Shown here: in pieces, positions 1 through 10,406 of the stretch
How the letters are laid out: every line of letters starts with the position of its first letter
Position numbering within the stretch: position 1 is the first letter of the stretch
Assembly (NCBI RefSeq): GCF_030408715.1
Contig: NZ_CP047202.1
Location: forward strand, 832,294-896,293
DNA: 64,000 bases
Origin: Corynebacterium confusum
GTDB lineage: Bacteria > Actinomycetota > Actinomycetes > Mycobacteriales > Mycobacteriaceae
Direction: 5' to 3'
Notes under the pieces: model-generated
Seen by the model: the letters and a program-made list of their open reading frames with translations, nothing else
Told to the model about the DNA's origin: nothing
The model's database searches: none
Made by a program: the position numbers and the translations under genes

Positions 1-1
1 C

Positions 2-967
2 ATCGAGGATCCGGGCAACGGCGTGGTCACCGGCATCGTTCTGGTTTTGACCCTGGCCTTTATCCTGTCCGCTCTGTCGGGCGTGGGCCGCGGCATCCAG
101 TACCTGTCCAACGCCAACATGGTCATGGCTGCGCTGCTGGCCATCTTCGTGTTCATCGTTGGCCCGACCGTCAATATCCTGAACCTGGTACCGGGCTCCA
201 TCGGCGCCTACCTGGATAACTTTACCGAGATGATCGGCCGTACCGCCGAGTCCGCCAACGGCGAGGCCGGCGAGTGGCTCAGCGGCTACACCATCTTCTA
301 CTGGGCATGGTGGGTGTCCTGGTCGCCGTTCGTCGGTATGTTCCTGGCGCGCATTTCCCGCGGCCGTTCCGTCCGCGAGTTCTGCGTCGGCGTCCTGCTG
401 GTCCCGGCCGGCGTGTCCACCCTGTGGTTCGCCATCTTCGGTGGCTCGGCCATCCACGCCGAGCAGACTGGCAACTCGATTGCCGGCGAGAGTGCCGAGG
501 AAGAGCTGTTCAACCTGCTCAACGGCATGCCGCTCGGGGCGATTGCCTCCATCATCGCCATGATCTTGCTGTCCACGTTCTTCATCACCTCCGCGGACTC
601 CGCGTCGACGGTGATGGGCTCGATGTCGCAGAACGGCAAGTCCGACGCCCAGCCGTGGCTGTCCGCCATCTGGGGTGTGCTGACCGCCGCGGTTGGCCTG
701 ACCCTACTGCTGGTCAACGAGGACTCGCTGAACAACCTGCAGAACGTCACTATCGTCGCCGCCGCGCCGTTCCTGGTGATTGTGGTTCTGCTGATGTTCG
801 CGATCGTCAAAGACCTGCGCAACGACGTCATTTACCTTGAGTACCGCGAATCCCAGGCCTTCCAGCGCAAGCTCGCCCGCGAGCGCCGCCTGCACCGCGA
901 GTACCAGCGCGAACAGGAGAACAAGCGCCGCCGCGCCGAGCGTCTCAAGCTCAAGCGCAAGCACTAA
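2..967 (+). CDS. BCCT-family osmolyte transporter, C-terminal part (5' end outside window)
   Basis: The reading frame enters from the left edge, so the start is missing and about 321 C-terminal residues are visible. The family (betaine/carnitine/choline transporters such as BetP, EctP and LcoP) imports compatible solutes across the cytoplasmic membrane, driven by sodium or proton gradients. The conserved BCCT stretch [14 protein letters not shown] followed by [12 protein letters not shown] is present, with several hydrophobic spans around it. After the last span there is a tail of about 50 residues rich in Arg, Glu and Lys (ending RLKLKRKH). In BetP such a tail takes part in osmosensing; whether that holds here is inference. 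The exact substrate cannot be told. A strong hairpin follows the stop. Confidence 0.93.
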   Translation: MEDPGNGVVTGIVLVLTLAFILSALSGVGRGIQYLSNANMVMAALLAIFVFIVGPTVNILNLVPGSIGAYLDNFTEMIGRTAESANGEAGEWLSGYTIFYWAWWVSWSPFVGMFLARISRGRSVREFCVGVLLVPAGVSTLWFAIFGGSAIHAEQTGNSIAGESAEEELFNLLNGMPLGAIASIIAMILLSTFFITSADSASTVMGSMSQNGKSDAQPWLSAIWGVLTAAVGLTLLLVNEDSLNNLQNVTIVAAAPFLVIVVLLMFAIVKDLRNDVIYLEYRESQAFQRKLARERRLHREYQREQENKRRRAERLKLKRKH

Positions 968-985
968 GCCTCTCGCGCACATGCC

Positions 986-1021
986 AAAGCGCACCGACCC
1001 TTTTGTGGGCGGTGCGCTTTT
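986..1021 (+). terminator. Intrinsic terminator after the BCCT gene
   Basis: Arms AAAGCGCACCG (986-996) and CGGTGCGCTTT (1010-1020) are perfect 11-bp complements around a 13-base loop, and the right arm runs into TTTT. It lies 18 bases after the BCCT stop. Confidence 0.85.
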
Positions 1022-1183
1022 GCTGGTTGAGGCACGCCGAGTGGGCGCTACGGACGTGGTCCGTGGCGCCTTTCGCGTGTTTTGGCTGGGTGAGTTCCTT
1101 GTGGCCCGGCAGTCGTAGGGGTTGGCTGGCCTTTTCTTCCGGCTCGGCTGACCCTGTTCCTTGGGTTTGCGGCTGACCCCGTG

Positions 1184-1211
1184 TCAGCCGTCAGCCGTCA
1201 GCCGTCAGCCG
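1184..1211. repeat. Four perfect tandem copies of TCAGCCG
   Basis: The 7-base unit TCAGCCG occurs four times without a break. The last copy supplies the stop codon (TGA on the minus strand, 1205-1207) and final codon of the HNH gene, so unit number could in principle change by slippage without affecting the protein body. Confidence 0.9.
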
Positions 1212-2209
1212 CTGCTCCAGGGCGGGTCCCACGTCACCCTGCCGTGTCTTCGGTTGACCCTCCCGTGTCTGGGGTAGGCGGGGTCGTCGTCGTTCCAGGA
1301 ATTGTGGAACTCGCACAACAAGGTGAGATTCTCTTGGTTGGTCTCACCGCCGTCGGCCCAGGGGTGGATGTGGTGGACTTGGCACTCGTCGGCTGGTTTC
1401 CTACAGTTCGGCCACGCGCAGGTCGTGGTCTCCGCCTTGGCCATGTCCTTCTGCTTCGGTGAGGCGTGGCGCTGGTAGCGGTACTGGTTGACTGGGCCGC
1501 GCCGCGGGTCGACCAAGGTGGCCAGGCCCGCGTCCAACAAACATTGGCGGACGTAGTCGGCTCCGGTCATGGTGGTGCCGTTGGTCAGCTGCAGGGTGAT
1601 CTCATCCCCATCACCGGCAAGGATTCTCACCCAGTCAGGAAGGGAGATCACCACGTGCGTGGCCTTCGGCTGCTTCTCCAGGCCTCCACTGAACAAGGCC
1701 TCGACATCCGGGATGGTTTTAATTGAGGCCCAGAGGTCTTCCACCAGTTCCGGGTCCCCGGTGACAGAAAAAGTACTCGGTCCATCCTTGCGACGGGTGA
1801 CTCGTACGCCCTCGGCTGGTGGTGCCGGGCGGTTAAGCTCTAGGACCTTTTGGTTGGCTAGGCGTCTTAGCTGTGTGGTGGTGCCGGGGGTGTTGCACAG
1901 TTCGATGAGCATGTCCCAGGCCTCGCCTTGGTTGCGCACTCGGCGGAAAGCGTTGTCCAGCGCAATGAGCGTATCGAGGTGGTGTCCCTGGGTGGCGGCC
2001 GCTTTCCTCGCGGCGGCTTGCTTGCGCGTATACGTGGTGTGCCCGAAAAACGTCTGGCAGGCACGGTGGTGCGCGGCCGCGGCCATGTCCGACATGACAG
2101 CCTTCAGGGCGGGCAGGTTCAGCTGGCGGCACAGGTCCAAATACTGGATCCCGTCCGCGAAGATGGAGTGTGCTGCTTTCAATGTGTCCATGGCTGTCGT
2201 TGCTGTCAT
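1205..2209 (-). CDS. DUF222 / HNH endonuclease-family protein
   Basis: About 334 residues. The C-terminus carries an HNH nuclease motif (CAWPNCRKPADECQVHHI, then the WADGG and NLTLLCEFHN segments) with the paired Cys that bind zinc. The upstream two thirds is the helical DUF222 region usual in actinobacterial 13E12-type proteins. These genes are common and often multicopy in actinobacteria and their cellular role is not settled; metal-dependent DNA nicking is the expected biochemistry. I chose ATG 2209 because a TAGCGT hexamer ends 7 bases upstream, the pattern seen before many genes in this window. An upstream TTG at 2236 is possible. The gene is convergent with the BCCT gene. Confidence 0.85.
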   Translation of the reverse strand: MTATTAMDTLKAAHSIFADGIQYLDLCRQLNLPALKAVMSDMAAAAHHRACQTFFGHTTYTRKQAAARKAAATQGHHLDTLIALDNAFRRVRNQGEAWDMLIELCNTPGTTTQLRRLANQKVLELNRPAPPAEGVRVTRRKDGPSTFSVTGDPELVEDLWASIKTIPDVEALFSGGLEKQPKATHVVISLPDWVRILAGDGDEITLQLTNGTTMTGADYVRQCLLDAGLATLVDPRRGPVNQYRYQRHASPKQKDMAKAETTTCAWPNCRKPADECQVHHIHPWADGGETNQENLTLLCEFHNSWNDDDPAYPRHGRVNRRHGRVTWDPPWSSG

Positions 2210-2216
2210 GACCCAC

Positions 2217-2222
2217 ACGCTA
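2217..2222 (-). promoter_or_regulatory. Putative -10 box of a leaderless HNH-gene transcript
   Basis: TAGCGT on the minus strand, 7 bases before ATG 2209. There is no Shine-Dalgarno sequence. Inferred from the recurrent pattern in this window. Confidence 0.4.
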
Positions 2223-2426
2223 GAAGCACGCGTCAACCCCTACAAGGCCCAGAAACCCGATCTGTGGATAACTCGGAGCACAGTAGCCATCCTGCGCAAA
2301 CTATCCACAGGCCGAAAACGGCCGTTTTTGCGCCGCGACCAGCCCAGAGGCCGAAAAATGGAGCAATGTGCCCAGGTGGGCATCGTTAAGCGTGGGACTG
2401 AAGTAGGAGGCCCGGGTGGAATTCGA

Positions 2427-2432
2427 TAGGCT
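2427..2432 (+). promoter_or_regulatory. Putative -10 box of metG (leaderless start)
   Basis: TAGGCT ends 7 bases before ATG 2440. It competes with a GTG at 2416 that has AGGAGG five bases upstream. Confidence 0.5.
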
Positions 2433-2439
2433 AGTAGGC

Positions 2440-4272
2440 ATGACTGAGTCGGTAGTTGTAAACGTTGCCTGGCCGTATGCCAACGGCCCCCGCCATATCG
2501 GACACGTGGCGGGGTTCGGCGTCCCCTCGGATGTGTTCGCGCGCTACCAGCGAATGCGCGGCCGCAACGTGCTGATGGTCTCCGGTACGGACGAGCACGG
2601 CACCCCGCTGCTGGTGCAGGCCGACAAGGAGGGCATCTCTGTCCGCGAGCTGGCCGATCGCTATAACCGGCAGATCGCGGAAGACCTCGCGGGTCTGGGC
2701 CTGTCCTACGACCTATTCACCCGCACCACCACCCGCAACCACTACGCGGTGGTCCAGGAGCTGTTCAAGGGCCTCTACTCCAACGGCTACATGATCAAGG
2801 AGACCACCAAGGGCGCGATCTCACCGTCGACGGGCCGCACCCTGCCGGACCGCTACATCGAAGGCACATGTCCTATCTGCGGCGCTGACGATGCCCGCGG
2901 CGACCAGTGCGACAACTGCGGCAACCAGCTGGACCCGGCCGATCTGATTAACCCGGTCTCCAAGATCAACGGCGAGACCCCCGAATTCATCGACACGGAG
3001 CACTTCCTGCTGGACCTGCCGTCGCTGGCCGACGCCCTGCGCGAGTGGCTGTCCACCTGCGAGGACTGGCGCCCCAACGTGCTGAAGTTTTCCCTGAACC
3101 TGCTCAAGGACATCCGCCCGCGCGCGATGACCCGCGACATCGACTGGGGCATCCCGATCCCGGTCGAGGGCTGGGAAGAAAACTCCGCCAAGAAGCTGTA
3201 CGTGTGGTTCGACGCGGTCATCGGCTACCTGTCCGCCTCCATCGAGTGGGCCCACCGCACCGGCAACCCGGACGCGTGGAAGGACTACTGGCAGAACCCG
3301 GAGGCTCGCCACTACTACTTCCAGGGCAAGGACAACATCACCTTCCACTCCCAGATCTGGCCGGCCGAGCTGCTGGGCTACGCCGGCCGCGGCGCCAAGG
3401 GCGGCGAGCAGCACGCGCTGGGCGAGCTGAACCTGCCGACGGAGATCGTCTCCTCGGAGTTCCTGACGATGTCCGGCTCGAAGTTCTCCTCGTCTAAGGG
3501 CGTGGTCATCTACGTCAAGGATTTCCTGAAGGAATTCGGCCCAGACCCGCTGCGCTACTTCATCGCCGTCGCCGGCCCGGAGAACACGGACACGGACTTC
3601 ACCTGGGACGAGTTTGTCCGCCGCATCAACAACGAGCTGGCCAACGGCTGGGGCAACCTGGTCAACCGCACGGTCTCGATGGCGCATAAGAACTTCGGCG
3701 AGGTACCGGCCCCGGCTAGCCTGAGCGAAGCCGACAAGAAGATCTTGCAGCTGGCGGAGGAGTCCTTCGCCACCGTGGCCGAGGCCCTGGAGCACTCCAA
3801 GTTCAAGGTGGCTATCACGGCGGCCATGCACGTCGTCGGCGAGGCCAACGCCTACATCGCCGACCAGGAGCCGTGGAAGCTGGCCAAGGACGACAGCCAG
3901 CGCGAGCGCCTGGCGACGGTCCTGTGGACGGCCCTGCAGGTCGTCTCGGACTGCAACGTCATGCTCACCCCCTTCCTGCCGCACATCGCCCAGAAGGTCC
4001 ACGAGACCCTGGGGCGCACCGGCGTCTGGGCGGCGGAACCGCGCATCGAGGAAGTCGCCGACGACCTGCCGGTCGAGCTCGTGGGCGTGGGCCTGCCCCC
4101 GCAGGGCCACACGTACCCCATCATTACGGGCGATTACGACCAGCAGCAGGCCACCTGGGCCCGCGTGGACGTTGAGTCGGGCACCGCGCTGGCCAAGCCG
4201 AAGCCGCTGATCGCCAAGCTCGATCCGGAGCTGGGCGAGGCCGGCCCGGAGTGGGCGCCGGTCCAGAAATAA
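2440..4272 (+). CDS. metG: Methionyl-tRNA synthetase
   Basis: A 610-residue class I aminoacyl-tRNA synthetase that charges tRNA-Met (and initiator tRNA) with methionine in the cytosol. The HIGH signature is seen as GPRHIGH near residue 20. A zinc knuckle CPICG...CDNCG lies near residues 145-165. The KMSKS-equivalent reads [10 protein letters not shown] near residue 350. A helical anticodon-binding region follows, and there is no C-terminal EMAP-type domain. ATG 2440 gives the usual N-terminus [20 protein letters not shown] at 2416 preceded by AGGAGG would add eight residues and cannot be excluded. The 43 bases to the convergent acetyltransferase gene hold only an imperfect hairpin followed by TTTTATTT. 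Confidence 0.97.
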   Translation: MTESVVVNVAWPYANGPRHIGHVAGFGVPSDVFARYQRMRGRNVLMVSGTDEHGTPLLVQADKEGISVRELADRYNRQIAEDLAGLGLSYDLFTRTTTRNHYAVVQELFKGLYSNGYMIKETTKGAISPSTGRTLPDRYIEGTCPICGADDARGDQCDNCGNQLDPADLINPVSKINGETPEFIDTEHFLLDLPSLADALREWLSTCEDWRPNVLKFSLNLLKDIRPRAMTRDIDWGIPIPVEGWEENSAKKLYVWFDAVIGYLSASIEWAHRTGNPDAWKDYWQNPEARHYYFQGKDNITFHSQIWPAELLGYAGRGAKGGEQHALGELNLPTEIVSSEFLTMSGSKFSSSKGVVIYVKDFLKEFGPDPLRYFIAVAGPENTDTDFTWDEFVRRINNELANGWGNLVNRTVSMAHKNFGEVPAPASLSEADKKILQLAEESFATVAEALEHSKFKVAITAAMHVVGEANAYIADQEPWKLAKDDSQRERLATVLWTALQVVSDCNVMLTPFLPHIAQKVHETLGRTGVWAAEPRIEEVADDLPVELVGVGLPPQGHTYPIITGDYDQQQATWARVDVESGTALAKPKPLIAKLDPELGEAGPEWAPVQK

Positions 4273-4315
4273 CCGGACGTGCCCTGAAGACCCCTGCTAC
4301 TGCCAGCGGGATCTT

Positions 4316-4822
4316 TTATTTGAAGTGGCGCTGCAGATGCACCAGGCCCAGGCGCTGGTCGTGCTTGGTGTGGATATTCGGCATGCGGCCGGTTTCCTCG
4401 AAGCCGAGCTTGCGGTGCAACGCCAGGGAGGCCTCGTTGGTGTCGACGATGTAGGTGATCATCGTGTGAACGTAGGGGTTTTCGCCCGCGTGCTCGACGA
4501 CGGCGCTGAGCAACGCGGTGCCGACCCCGCGCCCGGTGGCGGCGGGGGAGAGGTAGATGGTGTCCTCGACGGTGCCGTAGTAGATGCCTGGGATGACGAA
4601 CTGGAAGTAGGCGGCGAAACCGATAACGCCGCTGTCGTCGGTGGCGACGAAGACGGGGTAGCCGTCGGCGTCCAAGTCGGCAATCCACTTGGCGCGGTCG
4701 GCGCCGGTCTCCTGCCAGGTCACGAGGTTGTTGGCCGGCTCGGCGTTGGTGCCGGCGTTGAAGATGTCGGCGATGGCGTCGGCATCGTCGGCTGTGGCGC
4801 GGCGAATCTGGAAATCTGCCAA
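4316..4822 (-). CDS. GNAT-family N-acetyltransferase (PPT acetyltransferase-like)
   Basis: A 168-residue GNAT enzyme that would transfer acetyl from acetyl-CoA to an amine. The acetyl-CoA loop is visible as ATGRGVGTALL (about residues 95-105), followed by the ALHRKLGFEETG segment of the C-terminal fold. The full-length similarity is to the phosphinothricin/methionine-sulfoximine acetyltransferase type (Pat/Bar/MddA), but the substrate cannot be assigned from sequence. The start is TTG at 4822 with AAGGAG nine bases upstream, so this gene uses a conventional ribosome site unlike many neighbours. It is convergent with metG and divergent from tatD. Confidence 0.85.
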   Translation of the reverse strand: MADFQIRRATADDADAIADIFNAGTNAEPANNLVTWQETGADRAKWIADLDADGYPVFVATDDSGVIGFAAYFQFVIPGIYYGTVEDTIYLSPAATGRGVGTALLSAVVEHAGENPYVHTMITYIVDTNEASLALHRKLGFEETGRMPNIHTKHDQRLGLVHLQRHFK

Positions 4823-4878
4823 GGTGTTGACTCCTTAGTGCGTACTGCGGTTGTTCCGGTACGTTACAGTATTCCGCC

Positions 4879-4884
4879 TATAAT
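4879..4884 (+). promoter_or_regulatory. Consensus -10 box of tatD, leaderless
   Basis: A perfect TATAAT ends 6 bases before ATG 4891, which would place the transcription start at or next to the start codon. No good -35 element is seen at normal spacing. Confidence 0.75.
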
Positions 4885-4890
4885 GGCGCC

Positions 4891-5712
4891 ATGTCGAAAA
4901 AGAAGCGCCCGACCCCGCAACCTGCTGAATTTATCCCGCACCTGGTGGATGCCCACACCCACCTGGCGTCGACCGGCGAGGCCGCTGAGCTGGTGGAGCG
5001 TGCCCGCGCCGCCGGCGTGGAGAAGCTGTGCACGGTCGGCGACGGCCTGGAGGAGGCGGCCGCCGCGCTGCGCACCGCGCAGGAGTTCCCGGACGTCTAC
5101 GCCGCCTGCGCCATCCACCCCACCCGCGCCCAGGAGCTGGACGCGCCCGCCCGTGAGAAGCTGCGCGTAATGGCTGCGGATCCGCGCTGCGTGGCCATCG
5201 GGGAGACCGGCCTGGACACCTACTGGATTAAGCACAGCCCGGAAGACACCGCCTCCCTGGAGGTCCAGGAGGAGGCGCTGCGCTGGCACATCGATCTGGC
5301 GGTGGAAACTGGCAAGACGCTGATGATCCACAACCGCGAGGCGGACGCAGACTTGCTCCGCGTGCTTGCCGATGCCCCCGCCCCGCCGCGCACCATGCTG
5401 CACTGCTTCTCCTCGCCGCTGGAGGTGGCCAAGGAGGCCATCGACCGCGGCTATATTTTGTCCTTCGCGGGCAACGTCACCTTCAAACGCAACGAGGAGA
5501 TGCGCCAGGCCGCCGCGCTGGCCCCGGCGGGGCAGCTGCTGATTGAGACGGACGCGCCGTATATGACGCCGGAGCCTTTCCGGGGGTCCCGTAACGAGCC
5601 GGCCTTCATCGGGCACACCGCGGCGTGCGTGGCGCAGGCGCGCGGGATGCGCGTCGAGGAGCTGGCAGAAGAGGTCTCGGCGACCTTCGACGCGGTCTAC
5701 GGGCTGGCTTAA
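4891..5712 (+). CDS. tatD: TatD-family metal-dependent hydrolase (DNase)
   Basis: A 273-residue TIM-barrel amidohydrolase relative; TatD proteins are Mg/Zn-dependent DNases. All metal-site signatures are in order: VDAHTHL (near residue 23), the Glu of IGETGLD, HNREAD, LHCFSS and the terminal Asp of IETDAPYM. The length is normal for the family. It lies between metG and rpf2, as in C. glutamicum from memory. The natural substrate in Corynebacterium is not known. Confidence 0.93.
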   Translation: MSKKKRPTPQPAEFIPHLVDAHTHLASTGEAAELVERARAAGVEKLCTVGDGLEEAAAALRTAQEFPDVYAACAIHPTRAQELDAPAREKLRVMAADPRCVAIGETGLDTYWIKHSPEDTASLEVQEEALRWHIDLAVETGKTLMIHNREADADLLRVLADAPAPPRTMLHCFSSPLEVAKEAIDRGYILSFAGNVTFKRNEEMRQAAALAPAGQLLIETDAPYMTPEPFRGSRNEPAFIGHTAACVAQARGMRVEELAEEVSATFDAVYGLA

Positions 5713-5721
5713 AGCCTAAAG

Positions 5722-5737
5722 TGTGGCGATCTTCACA
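5722..5737. promoter_or_regulatory. GlxR (cAMP-CRP family) binding-site candidate upstream of rpf2
   Basis: TGTGGCGATCTTCACA keeps the TGTG-N8-CACA framework of the GlxR consensus TGTGANNTANNTCACA. It is ten bases after the tatD stop and about 250 bases before rpf2. In C. glutamicum rpf2 is known to be controlled by GlxR together with RamA and RamB, so the location fits. Confidence 0.6.
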
Positions 5738-5983
5738 AACACCGTTTGTGCAGGTGGCCGGTGGTGTCTGTGAATGCAGTGGTAGTTGGTGGCGTTGGGA
5801 TGGCTGTGTCTGTTTAGTGCTCGACTGAGCTGGGCTGTTATCATACTGTTATTAAAAGTTGACGCCCCAGGCCGCAGCCACGTGAATTTACGTGAACCGC
5901 GTGCGGCTAGGGCGCACCCACGTGGATAACACCATGGGCAAAACCAGCCGTGTCCCCAGCAGAAGAAAGCTCAGAGAGTTTAG

Positions 5984-7138
<1,155 letters not shown>

Positions 7139-7156
7139 AACCCCGCGGGCATGGAC

Positions 7157-7162
7157 TAAGAT
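7157..7162 (+). promoter_or_regulatory. Putative -10 box of ksgA (leaderless)
   Basis: TAAGAT ends 8 bases before ATG 7171, with only Gs and Cs between. There is no Shine-Dalgarno sequence. Confidence 0.55.
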
Positions 7163-7170
7163 GGGGGCCC

Positions 7171-8049
7171 ATGAGTGACACCCTCCTGGGCCCGCAAGAA
7201 ATCCGCCAGCTGGCGCAGCAGCTGGAGGTAACCCCCACCAAGAAGTGGGGGCAGAATTTCCTGCTGGATCCGAACACCATCCGCCGGATCGTCGCGGCCG
7301 CAGAGGTGGGCCCAGACGATCAGGTCATCGAGGTAGGCCCAGGCCTGGGCTCGCTGACCCTCGGGCTGGTCAGCCAGGCCGCCCAGGTCACGGCCGTGGA
7401 GATCGATCCGCGCTTGGCCGGGCAGCTGCCGATAACCGTCGCCGAGCGCGATCCCGCCAACGCGGCGAAGCTCGCCGTGGTGGAAAAGGACGCGCTGAAA
7501 ATCACCGCGGGCGAGCTAGGGGAGCCGACCGCGCTGGTGGCCAACCTGCCGTACAACGTCGCGGTGCCGGTGCTGTTGCATCTGCTTGCGGCCTACCCGT
7601 CCATCGAGCGCGTGCTGGTCATGGTCCAGCTGGAGGTCGCCCAGCGCCTAGCGGCGCAGCCGGGCAGCAAGATCTACGGCGTGCCCAGCGTCAAGGCCGC
7701 CTTCTACGGGAAGGTGCGGCAGGCGGGCACCATCGGGCGCAACGTGTTTTGGCCGGCGCCGAATATTGAATCGGGCCTGGTGCGCATCGACTGCTATCGC
7801 CCGGGCCAGGCGCCCTGGCCGGTGACCGAGGAGGCTAGGGCGCAGCTCTGGCCGGTTGTCGATGCCGCCTTCGCCCAGCGCCGCAAAACCCTCCGCGCCA
7901 GCCTGTCCGGGCACTTCGGCTCGGCGAACGCGGCGGAGGAGGCGCTGCGGGCGGCGGGCATCGACCCGCGTCAGCGCGGCGAGAAGCTGGCGGTGGAAGA
8001 CTTCGCCCGGCTGGCGGGCATTGCCGGCGCGGCGGGGGAGGCGAGCTAA
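7171..8049 (+). CDS. ksgA: 16S rRNA (adenine1518/1519-N6) dimethyltransferase
   Basis: A 292-residue enzyme. KsgA/RsmA uses S-adenosylmethionine to dimethylate two adjacent adenines near the 3' end of 16S rRNA during 30S maturation. Visible motifs are the N-terminal [10 protein letters not shown], motif [14 protein letters not shown] and motif [16 protein letters not shown] 7171 gives the expected short N-terminus; the frame is open much further upstream inside rpf2, but that part is an rpf2 shadow. The stop overlaps the ispE start as TAATG, so the two are translationally coupled. Confidence 0.96.
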   Translation: MSDTLLGPQEIRQLAQQLEVTPTKKWGQNFLLDPNTIRRIVAAAEVGPDDQVIEVGPGLGSLTLGLVSQAAQVTAVEIDPRLAGQLPITVAERDPANAAKLAVVEKDALKITAGELGEPTALVANLPYNVAVPVLLHLLAAYPSIERVLVMVQLEVAQRLAAQPGSKIYGVPSVKAAFYGKVRQAGTIGRNVFWPAPNIESGLVRIDCYRPGQAPWPVTEEARAQLWPVVDAAFAQRRKTLRASLSGHFGSANAAEEALRAAGIDPRQRGEKLAVEDFARLAGIAGAAGEAS

Positions 8050-9029
8050 TGAGTGATTGTGCGGTGAGGGCGCTCGCGCACGCCAAGGTCAACCTGCACC
8101 TGGGCGTCGGTGATGCGCGCGAGGACGGCTACCACGAGCTGGTCAGCGTCTTTCAGGCCCTGGATATCCACGACGTCGTGGAGCTGACAACCCGCGGGAG
8201 CGTGCGGCCGGACGAGCCAGTTGTGGTTGCCATGGACGTGTCTGGCGCTTACGCGCAGGGGGTTCCGGCCAACGAGCAGAACTTGGCGTGGCGTGCCGTG
8301 GAGATGGTCGCGCGGGGCTTTCGGGACCGCGGGGTAGGCGAACTGCCCGGTATCCATATCGGCCTGCGCAAGGGGATTCCGGCGGCCGGCGGGATGGCCG
8401 GCGGCTCGGCGGATGCGGCGGCGGCACTGCGGGCGGCCAACGAGGTCTTCGCCCGCGCGGCCGGGTGCGCCGGGCTGGGGGAGCCGGAGCTGTACCGGGC
8501 GGCCGAAGAGCTGGGGTCGGACGTGCCGTTTACCCTGCTGGGTGGTACGGCGTTGGGTACGGGCCGGGGAGAGAGGCTCGCGGAGATGCTCACGCGCAGT
8601 TCTTATCACTGGGCGCTGATTACCTCCGCGGAAGGTTTGTCGACCCCGGCGGTCTTCGGCGAGCTGGACCGGCTGCGCGCGGCCGGGCAGGGCGGTCAGC
8701 CGCGCCTGGACGCGCAGCCGGTTTCGCAGGCGCTGCTGCGCGGCACGCCGGAAGCGCTGGCCGAGGCGCTAGCGAATGACCTGCAGCCAGCGGCGCTGAG
8801 CCTGCGCTCGGACCTGCGCCAGACGCTGCGGGTGGGCAAGGCCGCGGGCGCGCTGGCTGGCATCGTCTCGGGTTCGGGCCCCACGTGCGCTTTCTTGTGC
8901 GCGGACTCGGAGGCCGCGGCCGACGTGGTGGGGGAAGTCACCACGGAAATCCCGGGCACGCGGGGACTCGTAGCGCGCGGGCCCGCCCGCGGGGCGCACC
9001 TAGTGGAGACGCCGGGTTCAGAGGATTAG
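8049..9029 (+). CDS. ispE: 4-diphosphocytidyl-2-C-methyl-D-erythritol kinase
   Basis: A 326-residue GHMP kinase that phosphorylates CDP-ME in the MEP isoprenoid pathway. The GHMP glycine-rich loop is seen as GIPAAGGMAGGSADAAAALR near residue 115. The N-terminus has AHAKVNLHLGV, and VSGSGPTCAF is motif III. It overlaps ksgA by one base (TAATG), a pairing common in actinobacteria. The stop codon TAG (9027-9029) interlocks with the stop of the convergent AztD-like gene in the tetranucleotide TTAG. Confidence 0.95.
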   Translation: MSDCAVRALAHAKVNLHLGVGDAREDGYHELVSVFQALDIHDVVELTTRGSVRPDEPVVVAMDVSGAYAQGVPANEQNLAWRAVEMVARGFRDRGVGELPGIHIGLRKGIPAAGGMAGGSADAAAALRAANEVFARAAGCAGLGEPELYRAAEELGSDVPFTLLGGTALGTGRGERLAEMLTRSSYHWALITSAEGLSTPAVFGELDRLRAAGQGGQPRLDAQPVSQALLRGTPEALAEALANDLQPAALSLRSDLRQTLRVGKAAGALAGIVSGSGPTCAFLCADSEAAADVVGEVTTEIPGTRGLVARGPARGAHLVETPGSED

Positions 9030-10330
9030 AAGACTTCCATCTCCGTGACCGGGGTCTCCAGCTCGACCTGTTTGACGACTTCCTTCTTGAACAAGTCGAT
9101 GATGACCAATTCCTTCTGGTTGGCGTCGGTGACATACGCGTAGCCGTTTGCGGCCTTCAGGATGGGGCCGGGGGCCTGCCATTCCTCGTTTTCGGTCCAC
9201 GGGGAAATAGCCTCGATGCTGTCGGTGACCTCGGCCGAGTCCGGGTCGATGACGTTAAGCTTGCCGTCGGTGGTCAGCACCAGCCCCTCACCGAGCGGGC
9301 CGCGGGCTAGGGAGCGGAACCAGTAGCTGCCGTCCAGGTCGACGGTGCGGGCGGAGTGAGCCTCGGTGTCGATGAGCGCGACGGAGGTGGGGCGCTCGTG
9401 TTCGGCGTCCGCGTCGGTCTTGTTGTCGGCCAGGATGATGTTGGATTCCTCCGAGCCGGCGGCGTTGCCGGAGCGCTGGTAGCCGTCCTTGCCGGCGAAC
9501 GCGGAGACGTCGACCTTGTGGAATTCGGAGCCGTCGAAGACGACGGGGCCGTCCTCGCAGCCGAAGACGATGTTGCCGTTTTGGGCGGCAGCTTCGCCGT
9601 GCACGCCGGGACACTCGGTGGTCTCGGCCAGTGTCTTGCCGTCGGCGTCTAGGTGCTGGATGGTGTGGCGCTCGTCCTCGGTGCCCTGGGTGACCACGAC
9701 AGAGCCGTCCTTGAGCGGCACAGCCACGCCGTGGTGCGGGGCGCCGGTCTCTACGGTGTTGATGGGCTCGGCGGCGGCGCCGTCGGCGACCATGTCCTCG
9801 GTCTTGTAGATCTTGGCCTTACCGTCGCCGTCGGAGAAGAGCGCGGTGTAGCCGTCGTGGCTGACCACGTGGCCGGCGTGGGGAAGGCCGGCGAAGGTGG
9901 CATCGCTGAGCGCGGGGTCCTGGGTGAAGTAGTGGAAGTGGTCGCCGTGGGCCTGGCGGATGAGCCCCATGTCGAAGGCCTGGAACTTGTCGCCGCGGGT
10001 GACCAGGGCATGGCGGCCGTCGCCGGCGGGGTTCAGGCGCTTGAAACCGGAGGCCTCCGCGCGCCCGATTTCCTCGCCGGTCTTGGCGTCCAGGCTGATG
10101 AGCTCGTCGTCGGTGCTGAGTAGGATGCGGCCCGGCAGCTGGGCGACCTCTTCCTGGCCGGCGGCGGCCTCGACCCCGTCGTGGTGGTGCTCATGCTCGG
10201 AGTGCCCGGCCTCAGTGTGCTCGGCCTCGGAGGGCTGCGGCTCGGCGCTGTCGTCGGGGCGGGAGCAGCCGGTGACCAACAGGCCGGCGGCGGTTAAAGC
10301 GGCAAGGGTGCGAATAGTCGATTTCTGCAT
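9026..10330 (-). CDS. aztD: AztD-like zinc metallochaperone lipoprotein (beta-propeller)
   Basis: A 434-residue exported lipoprotein. The signal peptide ends in the lipobox LLVTGC (Cys near residue 22). A His/Glu-rich stretch follows (HTEAGHSEHEHHHDG, about residues 38-52), a typical metal-capture loop. The rest is a string of beta-propeller-like repeats with His pairs such as FHYF and APHHGV. The overall plan resembles AztD, a periplasmic zinc chaperone that loads an ABC zinc-binding protein. No AztABC transporter is adjacent, so it would act with one encoded elsewhere. It is transcribed from its own promoter, divergent from uup. The family name is from recognition, not a search. Confidence 0.65.
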   Translation of the reverse strand: MQKSTIRTLAALTAAGLLVTGCSRPDDSAEPQPSEAEHTEAGHSEHEHHHDGVEAAAGQEEVAQLPGRILLSTDDELISLDAKTGEEIGRAEASGFKRLNPAGDGRHALVTRGDKFQAFDMGLIRQAHGDHFHYFTQDPALSDATFAGLPHAGHVVSHDGYTALFSDGDGKAKIYKTEDMVADGAAAEPINTVETGAPHHGVAVPLKDGSVVVTQGTEDERHTIQHLDADGKTLAETTECPGVHGEAAAQNGNIVFGCEDGPVVFDGSEFHKVDVSAFAGKDGYQRSGNAAGSEESNIILADNKTDADAEHERPTSVALIDTEAHSARTVDLDGSYWFRSLARGPLGEGLVLTTDGKLNVIDPDSAEVTDSIEAISPWTENEEWQAPGPILKAANGYAYVTDANQKELVIIDLFKKEVVKQVELETPVTEMEVF

Positions 10331-10336
10331 ACCGAA

Positions 10337-10342
10337 ATATTA
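10337..10342 (-). promoter_or_regulatory. -10 box of the AztD-like gene
   Basis: TAATAT on the minus strand, 6 bases before ATG 10330. The surrounding AT-rich stretch (10336-10356, including ATTAATGCAAATAGTAAT) is imperfectly palindromic and could hold a Zur-type operator; that part is speculation. Confidence 0.55.
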
Positions 10343-10389
10343 ATGCAAATAGTAATCACCTGCAATAAGGGGTGTGGTGGGCAGCGAAG

Positions 10390-10395
10390 TAAGAT
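10390..10395 (+). promoter_or_regulatory. Putative -10 box of uup
   Basis: TAAGAT ends 11 bases before ATG 10407, so the leader would be only a few bases. Confidence 0.45.
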
Positions 10396-10406
10396 GGTGG
10401 GCTGTT

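Noticed and set aside
2416..2439. GTG 2416 as the metG start because AGGAGG lies five bases upstream
   Set aside because: Not ruled out, but the extra eight residues are absent from the usual MetG N-terminus and a -10-like TAGGCT falls inside this stretch, so ATG 2440 was preferred.
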